DNA from: Bacteroidales bacterium
GTDB taxonomy: Bacteria; Bacteroidota; Bacteroidia; Bacteroidales; UBA932
Assembly: GCA_017509685.1 (NCBI GenBank)
Contig: JAFWPA010000036.1
Coordinates: forward strand, 1 to 64,000
Direction: 5' to 3'
DNA length: 64,000 nucleotides
Positions 23,412 through 31,825 of this stretch are shown here, piece by piece; position 1 is the first letter of the stretch; each line of letters starts with the position of its first letter. A program made the translations under genes and the position numbers. The notes below the pieces were generated by a model that had not been told where the DNA came from, searched no databases, and saw only the letters and a program-made list of their open reading frames with translations.

Positions 23412-24896
23412 TTAATCATCGGATTCGCCGATGATGATGACCAGGTGGTCGCCTTCAAACAGTTGCATGCTGCCGTGGGGGACCAGGAAGCGGCCGTCGC
23501 GGCGGACCATCATCACGCGGACGCCGTGGGGCAGGTGCAGGTCTCGCAGGGTGGAGCCGTTGGCCAGTTCGTCGGGGCCAACGATGTGGTCACGCATGAA
23601 GCCCATCTCTTCCGGGATTTCCATGCCGAAGGTTTCGGCCTGGGGCGTTTCCTCATACGTGAGGCGGAGCCAGCGGGCTACTGTACCCAGGGAGGTACCC
23701 TGCAGAACCAGGGAGAAGAGGGTGATGATGAAGACGATGTTGAACATCTCAGAAGAACGTTCCAAACCGGCCACTACGGGACACAGGGCGAAGAGGATGG
23801 GACCGGCGCCCTTGAGACCCACCCAGGATACGAAGAGCTTGGCCCGGTTGGTGAGTCCCTTGAAGGGAAGCAGGCTCAGGAAAACACTGGCGGGACGGGC
23901 CACGAGCAACATGAACGAGCCGATGGCCAGCGCCGGCAGCAGCACCGACAGCATCTGGGACGGACGGGCCAGGAGACCCAGAACCAGGAACATGAGCAGC
24001 TGCATCAGCCAGGTGATTCCGTCGAAGAAATTGGTGATTTCCTTCCGCTGTTTCAGTTTTACCTTATTACCAATGATGATGGCGGTAATATAAATAGAAA
24101 GCAGGCCGTTGCCGTGCAGGAGGGATGCCAGGCCGTTGGTGAGGAATCCCATGCTTAAGATCAGGATGGACGTGAGGGCGAATCCGTTGAAGGAGACCTT
24201 TTCCAGCAGCCATTTGCCTGCATAGCCCACAGCGAAGCCTACCGCCACGCCCACGACAATCTGGATGATGAGAACCAGGAACAGGGTGAAGAAGACCGTC
24301 CAGCCCCCCTGCGTCATCAGACCGTCCGTGGTAAGGAATTTCACCAGGATGATGGTGAGCATATAGGCCATGGGGTCGTTACTACCGGATTCCAGCTCCA
24401 GCATAGGCGCCAGGTTCTCCCGCAGGTTCAACTTCTTTTCCCGGAGGATGGAGAACACGGAAGCCGAGTCCGTAGAGCCCATGACGGCCGCCAGCATGAT
24501 GCAGGCCATCAGGTGGAGTTCTCCGGTGCGGCCGTTCAGCAGCCAGATGAACACGCCGGTGAGCGCTACCGTGAGGAATACGCCCAGTGTAGACAGGGTA
24601 ATGCCCATCTTGAACATGGGCCGGGTTTCTTCCATCGAGGTTTCCAGACCGGCCGTGAACAGGATGATGGTCATGGCGAAATGGCCGATGGATTCCGCAG
24701 AATGGTAGTCGTCGAAGCGAAAGCCCAGGCCATCGGCCCCCACTGCCATACCCAGGAGCAGGAACAGGAGCAGGGAAGGCGCTCCCAGTTTACTGCCCAC
24801 CTTGGTGACCAGGATGGCCACAAAAACCAGCAGAGAGGCCAGCAACAGCAAGTTCTCGGAAAGGAAATGACCGGAAACGGCAATAAGTTGATGCAT
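23412..24896 (-). CDS. Potassium/proton antiporter (CPA1 / NhaP2-CvrA type)
   Basis: 494 residues; inner membrane. About twelve membrane segments form a Na+/H+ exchanger domain (residues ~10-395) with the transport motif VMGSTDSASVFS near 140 and ESGSNDPMAYML near 168, where the Asn-Asp pair carries the ion. A C-terminal RCK_C domain (~410-494, LPHGVRVMMVRRDGRFLVPH) suggests nucleotide or ion regulation. The domain order fits K+/H+ antiporters of the CvrA group; Na+ as the ion cannot be excluded. A minus-strand TAACTTTG at 24929-24936 is a suitable promoter. Confidence 0.9.
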   Translation of the reverse strand: MHQLIAVSGHFLSENLLLLASLLVFVAILVTKVGSKLGAPSLLLFLLLGMAVGADGLGFRFDDYHSAESIGHFAMTIILFTAGLETSMEETRPMFKMGITLSTLGVFLTVALTGVFIWLLNGRTGELHLMACIMLAAVMGSTDSASVFSILREKKLNLRENLAPMLELESGSNDPMAYMLTIILVKFLTTDGLMTQGGWTVFFTLFLVLIIQIVVGVAVGFAVGYAGKWLLEKVSFNGFALTSILILSMGFLTNGLASLLHGNGLLSIYITAIIIGNKVKLKQRKEITNFFDGITWLMQLLMFLVLGLLARPSQMLSVLLPALAIGSFMLLVARPASVFLSLLPFKGLTNRAKLFVSWVGLKGAGPILFALCPVVAGLERSSEMFNIVFIITLFSLVLQGTSLGTVARWLRLTYEETPQAETFGMEIPEEMGFMRDHIVGPDELANGSTLRDLHLPHGVRVMMVRRDGRFLVPHGSMQLFEGDHLVIIIGESDD

Positions 24897-24928
24897 AACG
24901 GACAGGCTTAAGCGTAGTTATCAGCAGA

Positions 24929-24936
24929 CAAAGTTA
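24929..24936 (-). promoter_or_regulatory. -7 element of the K+/H+ antiporter gene
   Basis: Minus-strand TAACTTTG, 32 nt before the ATG at 24896. Confidence 0.55.
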
Positions 24937-24948
24937 TGGATTTCGGAC

Positions 24949-24981
24949 GAAAAAGCAAAGAGCCAGGCAATCTGCCTGGCT
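24949..24981 (-). terminator. Terminator after tRNA-Pro
   Basis: AGCCAGGCA/TGCCTGGCT stem (24961-24969 with 24973-24981) followed on the minus strand by CTTTGCTTTTT. Confidence 0.75.
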
Positions 24982-24987
24982 CCTTGG

Positions 24988-25063
24988 TGGTCGGGATGAC
25001 TCGACTCGAACGAGCGACCCCTACGTCCCGAACGTAGTGCGCTACCAACTGCGCTACATCCCG
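24988..25063 (-). tRNA. tRNA-Pro (CGG)
   Basis: Minus-strand cloverleaf with acceptor CGGGATG/CATCCCG, anticodon arm CTACG-TTCGGGA-CGTAG (anticodon CGG) and T-loop TTCGAGT; the 3' CCA is encoded. Confidence 0.96.
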
Positions 25064-25084
25064 CTCTTGATAAAAAACAAGCTC

Positions 25085-25339
25085 TTAAGCGAGCTTGTTA
25101 ATGTAAACTTGGAGGCCGCTCTTAAGGTTGGCCGCTTTGTTCTTGTGAATGACGCCGATCTTGGCGAGTTTGTCAATCATTGCATAGACCTTGGGAGCGC
25201 TTTCCTGAGCTGCTGCCTTGTCTGTTGTGTTACGCAGGTCGCGGATGGCGTTCCTGGTAGTCTTTGCATAATACTTGTTATGCAGGCGGTGACGCTCGCT
25301 CTGTCGGGCGGCACGCGCGGCGGATTTAGTGTTTGCCAT
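25085..25339 (-). CDS. rpsT: 30S ribosomal protein S20
   Basis: 84 residues, highly basic and helical, beginning [18 protein letters not shown], the S20 hallmark, and ending [10 protein letters not shown]. It binds 16S rRNA early in 30S assembly. It lies between tRNA-Glu (upstream) and tRNA-Pro (downstream) on the same strand, so all three may share a transcript. Confidence 0.96.
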   Translation of the reverse strand: MANTKSAARAARQSERHRLHNKYYAKTTRNAIRDLRNTTDKAAAQESAPKVYAMIDKLAKIGVIHKNKAANLKSGLQVYINKLA

Positions 25340-25358
25340 TATTTTACTTTTTTATATC

Positions 25359-25433
25359 TGGTAGTGGGTAGGAGAATCGAACTCCTATTGCGGGAATGAA
25401 AATCCCGAGTACTAACCGTTATACGAACCCACC
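25359..25433 (-). tRNA. tRNA-Glu (TTC)
   Basis: Minus-strand cloverleaf: acceptor GGTGGGT/ACCCACT, anticodon arm CGGGA-TTTTCAT-TCCCG (anticodon TTC), T-arm AGGAG-TTCGATT-CTCCT, encoded CCA. Confidence 0.96.
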
Positions 25434-25478
25434 AAACTTGGGACTGCAAAGGTAGCAAATATTTTTTACCCTGCAAAA

Positions 25479-26474
25479 TTATTTTTCATCTTTTTTCCAC
25501 TCGAAAGAATAGAGCAAAGACTCTACCTGGCGGAGGTACTGACGTTTGTCATAACGGGGGGCAAAAACAAAGGCTTCCAGCACGATGATGTCCTTTCCGT
25601 CGGGGCTGTAGAAGGAGTGGCTCACGAAGGGACCGCCCATAAAATCGCCTTCCACTTCCCAGAAACCGCGGGTTTCCATAAAGTCACGGCCGTGATAGCG
25701 GAGACTGCGGGTGACGGGCTCCTCCGCCTCGCTGGTGGTCATATAGGATCCCTCTACGGGGCCGGGTACATTGGCCTTCATAATGGCGTTGCGGGCCGCG
25801 ATGATCTTCTCCAGGGTGAATACATCGGGGCCGTCCACGGGATACTTGTAAACCAGGACGGTCTGGTTGGTGTACTGTTTTTCATCGGCAATCCATACGA
25901 AATCGTCGGTGTACTTGCGGCAGCGGTAGCCGGAAGGGAAATGCAGGATGCCGCCCGTCACCTTCTCCACAGGGGCCTGCAGGGCACGCTCCTCGTAAAG
26001 TTTGGCGTTGGCAATGATGCGGTCTCGCTCGTTCTGCTCAAAGTATTCGGCAATGACGGGAGAAGCCTCGCGGAACAGGGCCAGGGCCTGGGCGCCGTCC
26101 ACGGCGTTCACCTGGACCACGGCCTGGGGCTGTGCCCATACGTTGTTCTTGTACACCACGCCACTACTCACGTTCTGCGGGTTAACATTGATGAGCAGCA
26201 GGTTGCGGTGCATCTTGAACATGTTGCTGAAATTGCCGGGCGTCACGTTGGACAGGGAGAACAGGGGCTCCCGCTGAGCCAGGTAGGGAGTGTCGGAGGC
26301 CAGGGCCTCGCGGATGGATACGCCTAAATCGGCCTCCCAGTCGGGGCGCTCGATTACCACAAGCACTTCCCCGGCCTTGCCGCTCACGTTGGGGAGCAGG
26401 GGGCGCTTGGTCTTTGTCTTGCAGCCGGTGAAAACCAGCAGGCAGGCCATCAGGGCCCAAAGAACACGTTTCAT
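25479..26474 (-). CDS. DUF4837-family lipoprotein
   Basis: 331 residues. A lipoprotein signal peptide ends at the lipobox LLVFTGC (Cys about residue 17). The mature part has the DUF4837 layout: a first domain beginning GKAGEVLVVIERPDWEADLG with FSNMFKMHRNLLLINV, and a second with GYRCRKYTDDFVWI and a C-terminal LYSFEW. The family is restricted to Bacteroidota and its role is unknown. It is 4 bp downstream of rseP on the same strand, so an envelope role is reasonable inference. Confidence 0.85.
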   Translation of the reverse strand: MKRVLWALMACLLVFTGCKTKTKRPLLPNVSGKAGEVLVVIERPDWEADLGVSIREALASDTPYLAQREPLFSLSNVTPGNFSNMFKMHRNLLLINVNPQNVSSGVVYKNNVWAQPQAVVQVNAVDGAQALALFREASPVIAEYFEQNERDRIIANAKLYEERALQAPVEKVTGGILHFPSGYRCRKYTDDFVWIADEKQYTNQTVLVYKYPVDGPDVFTLEKIIAARNAIMKANVPGPVEGSYMTTSEAEEPVTRSLRYHGRDFMETRGFWEVEGDFMGGPFVSHSFYSPDGKDIIVLEAFVFAPRYDKRQYLRQVESLLYSFEWKKDEK

Positions 26475-26478
26475 ACGC

Positions 26479-27777
26479 TTAATGAATTAGTCTTGCAATG
26501 TCGTTCCCGAAAGCCAGGAACATAAGGCCGATGAGCAGGATCATTCCTATCATCTGAGCCACCATCAGGAACCGGTCCGACGGCTTGCGGCCGGTAATCA
26601 TTTCGTACAGACAGAAGACAATGTGTCCGCCGTCCAGGGCAGGTATCGGAAGCAGGTTCATCACGCCCAGCATAATGGACAGCAGTGCCAGAATGTAGAG
26701 GAACTGCTGCCAGTTCCAGGTGGCGGGAAAAACCTGGCCGATGGCCACGAAACTGCCCACCGACTTGTAGGCCCCGGTGGAAGGCGTGGCCACCAGACGC
26801 AAATCCCGCAAATATCCTGCCACACTTTCCCAAGCCCAGCTGCAACCGGCCGGAATGGCTTCCAAAACCGTATAATCCCGATGTTTGAGAGACGGATTCA
26901 AGAAAAAGACGCCCAGCCGGCCCAGGGAATCCACCTGAAGCGGGAAGGTAAGGGTATCGGCCCTACGCAGCACCTCCACGGGAATCTCCTCCCCGGGATG
27001 TTGCCGCAGGATCTTCTGCGCGTCCTGCAGGTAGGGGGTGCTCTCCCCTGTCACGCCCACGATGCGGTCCCCTTTCCGGAGCTCCGATGCGGCGTTGGGC
27101 CCGCCTGCCATCACGCTGTCCACCACGAAGGGAAGGGCGATGTCAAACATGTCGGGGCTGTTGAGCACCTGACCCATGAGGGACTGGTCCACGTAGATTT
27201 CCAGGGTGTCGGTTCCGCGGAGAACCGTTGCCTTGCGCACCTGACGACGGGCTAAATCGGCCTGCAGGTCCATGAAATCCGTGGGGGCGTAGTCGTCGTA
27301 GAATAGGATGCGGTCGCCGGTACGGAAGCCCAGTTCCTCGCCCAGCTCGTTCACGTAAACGGGGCATTCGTTGGGCATATAGTTGCGACCCCAACCGGCC
27401 AGGAGAGCGACGAACAGTATCAGGGCCAGGAGGAAGTTGTTAATGACGCCGCCGGCCATCACCAGCAGGCGCTGCCAGGCGGGTTTGGACCGGAACTCCC
27501 AGGGCTGGGGGTCCTGCTTGAGCTGCTCCGTGTCCAGGGATTCGTCCACCATACCGGCAATCTTGCAGTAGCCGCCCAGGGGCAGCCAGCCAATGCCGTA
27601 TTCGGTATCCCCTATCTTCTTGGAGAACAGCTTCACGCCGCCCACGTCAAAGAAGAGGAAAAACTTGTCTACCCTTATCTTGAAGACACGGGCCCAGAAA
27701 AAATGTCCGGCCTCATGGACGAGGATAAGCACGGACAGCGCCAGGATAACCTGTAAAACTTTGAACAGTACGATCAT
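26479..27777 (-). CDS. rseP: Site-2 intramembrane metalloprotease RseP
   Basis: 432 residues; inner membrane. The zinc motif HEAGHFFWAR (about residues 22-31) is in the first membrane segment, and the third ligand is in LPIPALDGGHIVF (about 375). Two PDZ-like regions lie between (~110-290, with SELRKGDRIVGVTGE). RseP releases membrane-bound regulators such as anti-sigma factors; the target here is unknown. Its 3' end is 4 bp from the DUF4837 gene, and its start overlaps the dxr stop by 4 bp. The dxr-rseP pair is common in bacteria. Confidence 0.94.
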   Translation of the reverse strand: MIVLFKVLQVILALSVLILVHEAGHFFWARVFKIRVDKFFLFFDVGGVKLFSKKIGDTEYGIGWLPLGGYCKIAGMVDESLDTEQLKQDPQPWEFRSKPAWQRLLVMAGGVINNFLLALILFVALLAGWGRNYMPNECPVYVNELGEELGFRTGDRILFYDDYAPTDFMDLQADLARRQVRKATVLRGTDTLEIYVDQSLMGQVLNSPDMFDIALPFVVDSVMAGGPNAASELRKGDRIVGVTGESTPYLQDAQKILRQHPGEEIPVEVLRRADTLTFPLQVDSLGRLGVFFLNPSLKHRDYTVLEAIPAGCSWAWESVAGYLRDLRLVATPSTGAYKSVGSFVAIGQVFPATWNWQQFLYILALLSIMLGVMNLLPIPALDGGHIVFCLYEMITGRKPSDRFLMVAQMIGMILLIGLMFLAFGNDIARLIH

Positions 27778-28922
27778 AGGGCAAAGAAAGATTCGGCCAG
27801 GCGGTAGGCTTCCTCGTGGGTGGCGAAGATATCATCCAGCGAAGGATTCTCCACGTAGCCGATGCTGTCCATCACGCGGGAAATGCTGCGGGCGATGTCG
27901 TAGAAGCCGATGCGGTCCTTGAGGTAGGCCGCCACGGCAGCCTCATTGGCCGCATTCATGGCGCAGGGAATGTTGCCGCTCCGCCCGATGGCGTCGAAGG
28001 CCAGCTGCAGGCAGGGGAACTTCTCCCTGTCCGGCTCGAAGAAAGTAAGACCCTTTAACGCGCTGAAATCCAGTCGCTTGCCGTCCAGCTCCAGACGCTC
28101 CGGATAGGCCAGGGCCAGGGCGATGGGCAGACGCATATCCGGGCAGCCCAACTGCGCGATTACGGCACCGTCCCGGAATTCCACCATGGAGTGGATGACG
28201 CTCTCCGGATGCACCACCACGTGAATCTGCCCGGCGGGAACGCCGAAAAGCCATTTGGCCTCAATCACCTCGAAGCCCTTGTTCATCATGGTGGCGGAAT
28301 CGATGGTGATCTTGGCGCCCATATCCCAGTTGGGATGCTTGAGGGCCTGCTCTTTTCGGGCTTTCACAATCTCTTCCCGCGGCCAGGTGCGGAAAGGACC
28401 GCCCGAAGCTGTGAGGTGCAGCAGATGCACGGGATTGCCTTTAGCAGCCTCCAGGCATTGGAAAATGGCCGAATGCTCCGAGTCCACGGGATAGATGGGG
28501 GCGTTGCAGCGAGCTGCTTCCTCCATCACCAGGGAACCGGCCGCCACCAGCGTCTCCTTGTTGGCCAGGGCGATGGTTTTACCGGCGCGGATGGCCGACA
28601 AAGTGGGCCGAAGCCCGCTGAATCCCACCATAGCCGCCACAACTACGTCCACCTCCGGAGCCTGCACCAGGTCACAGGCGGCCTGGATGCCCAGGTGCAC
28701 CTGGATGGTTGACGGGAGGGCGTCCCGTACTTCCTGGAACTTGGCCGGATTGCAGATGACCACGTGCGGCACCTGAAAAGCCAGCGCCTGCTGGATGAGC
28801 AGCTGCGCGCTGGAGTTGGCGCTGATCATGAACACAGAGAAGCGCTGCGGATGCTGACGTACCACGTCCAGCGTCTGCGTGCCGATAGAGCCCGTGGATC
28901 CCAGTATAGCGATGGTTTTCAT
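27774..28922 (-). CDS. dxr: 1-deoxy-D-xylulose 5-phosphate reductoisomerase
   Basis: 382 residues. It catalyses the first committed step of the MEP isoprenoid pathway with NADPH and a divalent metal. The NADPH-binding GSTGSIGTQTLDV is at residues ~8-20, ALANKETLV at ~120, the metal and substrate loop PVDSEHSA at ~145, and the flexible LTASGGPFR near 180. ATG start overlaps the preceding M23 gene's stop by one base. UppS in the same window uses the pathway's products for cell-wall lipid carrier. Confidence 0.95.
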   Translation of the reverse strand: MKTIAILGSTGSIGTQTLDVVRQHPQRFSVFMISANSSAQLLIQQALAFQVPHVVICNPAKFQEVRDALPSTIQVHLGIQAACDLVQAPEVDVVVAAMVGFSGLRPTLSAIRAGKTIALANKETLVAAGSLVMEEAARCNAPIYPVDSEHSAIFQCLEAAKGNPVHLLHLTASGGPFRTWPREEIVKARKEQALKHPNWDMGAKITIDSATMMNKGFEVIEAKWLFGVPAGQIHVVVHPESVIHSMVEFRDGAVIAQLGCPDMRLPIALALAYPERLELDGKRLDFSALKGLTFFEPDREKFPCLQLAFDAIGRSGNIPCAMNAANEAAVAAYLKDRIGFYDIARSISRVMDSIGYVENPSLDDIFATHEEAYRLAESFFAL

Positions 28923-29776
28923 TAGAACTTGATATATTGCACAGGGTCCACGGCCGCGCCCTCGTACCAGAGTTCGAAGTGCAGGTGGTCACCCTTGGTG
29001 AGGGAGGAGGACGCCGCCAGCACACCCACGGGCGTACCGGCCTTGATGGCTTCTCCGGCCTTGTGCAGGAGTTTTTCGTTGTGCTTGTAGATGGAGAGGA
29101 TGTCTCCGCTGTGCTGGATGGCCAGGATGTAGCCGTCTTCCTCTTCCCAACCGGTGTATACCACCGTGCCGTCCAGCACGCTCATCACCATGGAGCCGGC
29201 CGGGGCCGTGACGTCTATCCAGGGATGAAGCGCGCGGTCGAAGCTGGCCGATACCACCCCCTTCACGGGCGTGAAGAAGGACAGGGCCTCGATGGGAAGG
29301 TTCTTCCGGAGGGACGAGGCGGTGATGCCGAACTGCTCCTCCTGCTCTACATCGGCCCGGAGGAGGGAATCGCGTAGCGCGAGGTAGCGGGCGTCCACTT
29401 CTTCCCGCGTGGAAGTGCGGCTGTTCAGGATGAGGCTGTCCATACGGATGGGCTCTGCACCGGAAACTACGCGGCGAAGGTTCTCGGCGTACAGTTCCCA
29501 CTGCATGATGCGGGTTTCCAGCGAATCGATGCGCAAGGCGTTCTGCACGGCCTGACGGCGGGAGATGGCGCCCGGATAACCGGGAATGAACGAGCGCACC
29601 GGGGTGAAGGCCACCAGGGAGAAAACGCCTACCACGATGAGCAGCACCGCGGAGATGATGGCGATTATCATAGCCGTGCGGGTATAGCGGAAACTCCAGA
29701 TACGCTCGTGCGAGATGGCATCTACCAGGGCCAGGCGGAACGCTCTGCTCTTTTTCCTCTTGTCGGGTTTATCCAT
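28922..29776 (-). CDS. Membrane-anchored M23 (LytM) peptidase
   Basis: 284 residues. A basic N-terminus and one membrane helix (about residues 32-55, TAMIIAIISAVLLIVVGVFS) anchor the protein with its C-terminus in the periplasm. A coiled-coil-like region follows (~65-160). The LytM domain (~175-284) keeps zinc ligands in LHPWIDV and HLHFELWYEG, so it could be an active peptidoglycan endopeptidase. Placed between dxr and the divergent ruvX. Confidence 0.9.
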   Translation of the reverse strand: MDKPDKRKKSRAFRLALVDAISHERIWSFRYTRTAMIIAIISAVLLIVVGVFSLVAFTPVRSFIPGYPGAISRRQAVQNALRIDSLETRIMQWELYAENLRRVVSGAEPIRMDSLILNSRTSTREEVDARYLALRDSLLRADVEQEEQFGITASSLRKNLPIEALSFFTPVKGVVSASFDRALHPWIDVTAPAGSMVMSVLDGTVVYTGWEEEDGYILAIQHSGDILSIYKHNEKLLHKAGEAIKAGTPVGVLAASSSLTKGDHLHFELWYEGAAVDPVQYIKF

Positions 29777-29786
29777 AATTTATTCG

Positions 29787-29794
29787 TATATTTG
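29787..29794 (+). promoter_or_regulatory. -7 element of ruvX
   Basis: TATATTTG with 8 nt to the ATG at 29803. Confidence 0.55.
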
Positions 29795-29802
29795 CAGACT
29801 GT

Positions 29803-30234
29803 ATGGACAGAATCATCGGCATAGACTATGGAAGACGGCGCACCGGCCTCGCTGCCAGTGACCCCTTGGGGATCTTTGCCTCTGCGCTGGATACAGTCGA
29901 TTCTACAAAGATAATAGAATATCTCAAAAATTACACCGAAAAAGAGAGAATCATTCACTTTGTAGTAGGTTATCCGGTGAACATGGACGGGAAGCCCTCC
30001 GAGGCCCAGGCCGATGTGGATGTTTTCCTGAAGCAACTGGCCAAAGCCTTCCCCGGCATCCCCGTCACCAAGGAAGACGAACGCTTCACTTCCGTACTGG
30101 CCCACCGCGCCATGATAGACGGCGGTATGAAATACAAGGACCGCCGCAACAAGGCCTCGGTGGACAAGATTGCAGCCGCCATTATCCTCCAGGGATACCT
30201 GGACCGTCAAAACAGAAACAACACCAACGTATGA
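29803..30234 (+). CDS. ruvX: Putative pre-16S rRNA nuclease / Holliday junction resolvase-like (YqgF/RuvX)
   Basis: 143 residues with an RNase H-like fold. The acidic catalytic residues fit IGIDYGRRRTG (Asp about residue 7), VTKEDERFTS (Glu about 93) and KASVDKIAAAIILQGYL (Asp about 124). The family trims the 5' end of 16S rRNA in E. coli. It overlaps def by 4 bp. Confidence 0.92.
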   Translation: MDRIIGIDYGRRRTGLAASDPLGIFASALDTVDSTKIIEYLKNYTEKERIIHFVVGYPVNMDGKPSEAQADVDVFLKQLAKAFPGIPVTKEDERFTSVLAHRAMIDGGMKYKDRRNKASVDKIAAAIILQGYLDRQNRNNTNV

Positions 30235-30785
30235 TACGTCCCATTTACCTTTATGGCGCAGAAGTATTGCGCAAAAAGGCCGTTCCGGCCGATCTGAAAG
30301 ACAAGGCAGGCATCGCCGCCCTGGTACAGGACCTCAAGGACACCCTGGTCACGGCCGACGGCTGCGGCCTGGCCGCTCCCCAGATTGGCGTTAGCCAGCG
30401 CGTGGTCATCGTGGACGGAGACGTGGTGTCGGACACCTACGACTATCTCAAGGGCTTCCGCCGCACCCTCATCAACCCGGAGATCCTGGAAGAGAGCCAG
30501 GAGCAGGTTACCTATTCCGAAGGCTGCCTGTCCATCCCCGGCATCTACTGCGACGTAGTGCGTGCCAAAACCATCACCGTCCGCTATTACGACGAAAACC
30601 TGGAACAGCAGACGGAAACCTTCGACAACTTTGCCGCCCGCATGATCCAGCACGAACTGTCCCACCTGGACGGAGACCTGTTCACGGACCACGCCGCCCC
30701 CATCAGAAAAAAGATGCTCTCCAGCAAGCTGCAGAACATCTCCAAGGGAAAAGTGCATCCGCACTATAATAGCAAACTCCGCTAG
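30231..30785 (+). CDS. def: Peptide deformylase
   Basis: 184 residues; cytosolic metalloenzyme that removes the formyl group from nascent proteins. All three motifs are present: GCGLAAPQIG (~44-53), EGCLSIPG (~98-105, Cys metal ligand) and the HELSHLDG zinc motif (~142-149). It is the second gene of a two-gene run with ruvX and ends 4 bp inside the convergent M23/LysM gene. Confidence 0.95.
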   Translation: MIRPIYLYGAEVLRKKAVPADLKDKAGIAALVQDLKDTLVTADGCGLAAPQIGVSQRVVIVDGDVVSDTYDYLKGFRRTLINPEILEESQEQVTYSEGCLSIPGIYCDVVRAKTITVRYYDENLEQQTETFDNFAARMIQHELSHLDGDLFTDHAAPIRKKMLSSKLQNISKGKVHPHYNSKLR

Positions 30786-31822
30786 CGGACTCTTAGGCGT
30801 TTGCCTACGCGGAGGACGGTGGTTTCTTTGATATTGTTCAGGCGGCAGAGTTCCTTCACGGAAGTGTGATACTTGCGGGCAATGCTGGAGAGAGTGTCGC
30901 CGGAGCGCACGGTGTGGTACCGCATGGCGGCTGCTTCGGCGGCGGCGCGGGCGGCTGCTTCCTTCTTGGCCTGTTCTTCGGCCAGGAGGCGGTCTTCTTC
31001 GTCGGTGCGGAAGATTTCGTCTTCGTCGTCTACGCTCTGCACGTAGCGCTGATTGGGATTGAAGTACCAGGAACGGATGCGGAACAGGCGGTGCCGCAGG
31101 GTGCCCGTCTCAAAGTCGATGAGCCAGGCGGGGTCGAAGGCCGCACCCTTGTAGCGGGTTTCAAAGTGAAGATGCGGGCCGGTGGAGCGGCCGGTACTGC
31201 CACCCAGGCCGATGATATCCCCTGAACTGACCCAGTCTCCGGCTTCCACGTTGCGCTTGGACAGATGGCCGTAGAAGGTCTCCAGCCCGTTGGCGTGGCG
31301 AATCACCACCAGGTTGCCGTAACCGCCCACATAGTCCGAGATGCGCACCTTCCCGTCGAAGGCGGCCGGTACCGGCGTGCCCGTGGGATACGGAAGGTCA
31401 ATTCCCTGATGCCGGCGTCCGTGCCGGTAGCCGAACAGGGAACGGGGCTGCACCACATAGGGGCAGGTATAGGAATCCAGGGTGTCCACCACCCACAGGG
31501 AGAAACGGTCCGGAATGGGATCCGGATCTTCCCGGTAGGGATTCACGGTGCGGGTGTCCCAGCATTCGGTGAACACGCTGTCGGCGGCCACCAGGGCGGG
31601 GTCTTTCACATAACGGTAGGTACCGTTGTTATACAGGACAACCTTGACACCGGGGTTGCCGGTATCAAGGGTGTCTGCATAGGGGGTACTGCGGTGTGCC
31701 AGGTTCTGCACCTGCTGACGTCCGTAGACGTAACGCAGGGAATCGGCCTCACGGCCCGGGTCCTGCGCCTGCAGGGAAAGGCCTGCACAGGCAGCGAGAA
31801 GGCTCAGGAGAAATCTCTTCAT
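30782..31822 (-). CDS. Secreted M23 (LytM) peptidase with C-terminal LysM domain
   Basis: 346 residues with a signal peptide (KRFLLSLLAACAGLSLQAQ). The LytM domain (~140-240) has HGRRHQGIDLPYPTG, giving the HxxxD zinc ligands, TFYGHLS, and GPHLHFETRY. A charged, Ala-rich helix leads to a single LysM repeat (~300-346, YHTVRSGDTLSSIARKYHTS). The order is M23 then LysM. It likely cuts peptide cross-links in peptidoglycan while held by LysM to the glycan. Confidence 0.92.
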   Translation of the reverse strand: MKRFLLSLLAACAGLSLQAQDPGREADSLRYVYGRQQVQNLAHRSTPYADTLDTGNPGVKVVLYNNGTYRYVKDPALVAADSVFTECWDTRTVNPYREDPDPIPDRFSLWVVDTLDSYTCPYVVQPRSLFGYRHGRRHQGIDLPYPTGTPVPAAFDGKVRISDYVGGYGNLVVIRHANGLETFYGHLSKRNVEAGDWVSSGDIIGLGGSTGRSTGPHLHFETRYKGAAFDPAWLIDFETGTLRHRLFRIRSWYFNPNQRYVQSVDDEDEIFRTDEEDRLLAEEQAKKEAAARAAAEAAAMRYHTVRSGDTLSSIARKYHTSVKELCRLNNIKETTVLRVGKRLRVR

Positions 31823-31825
31823 TCG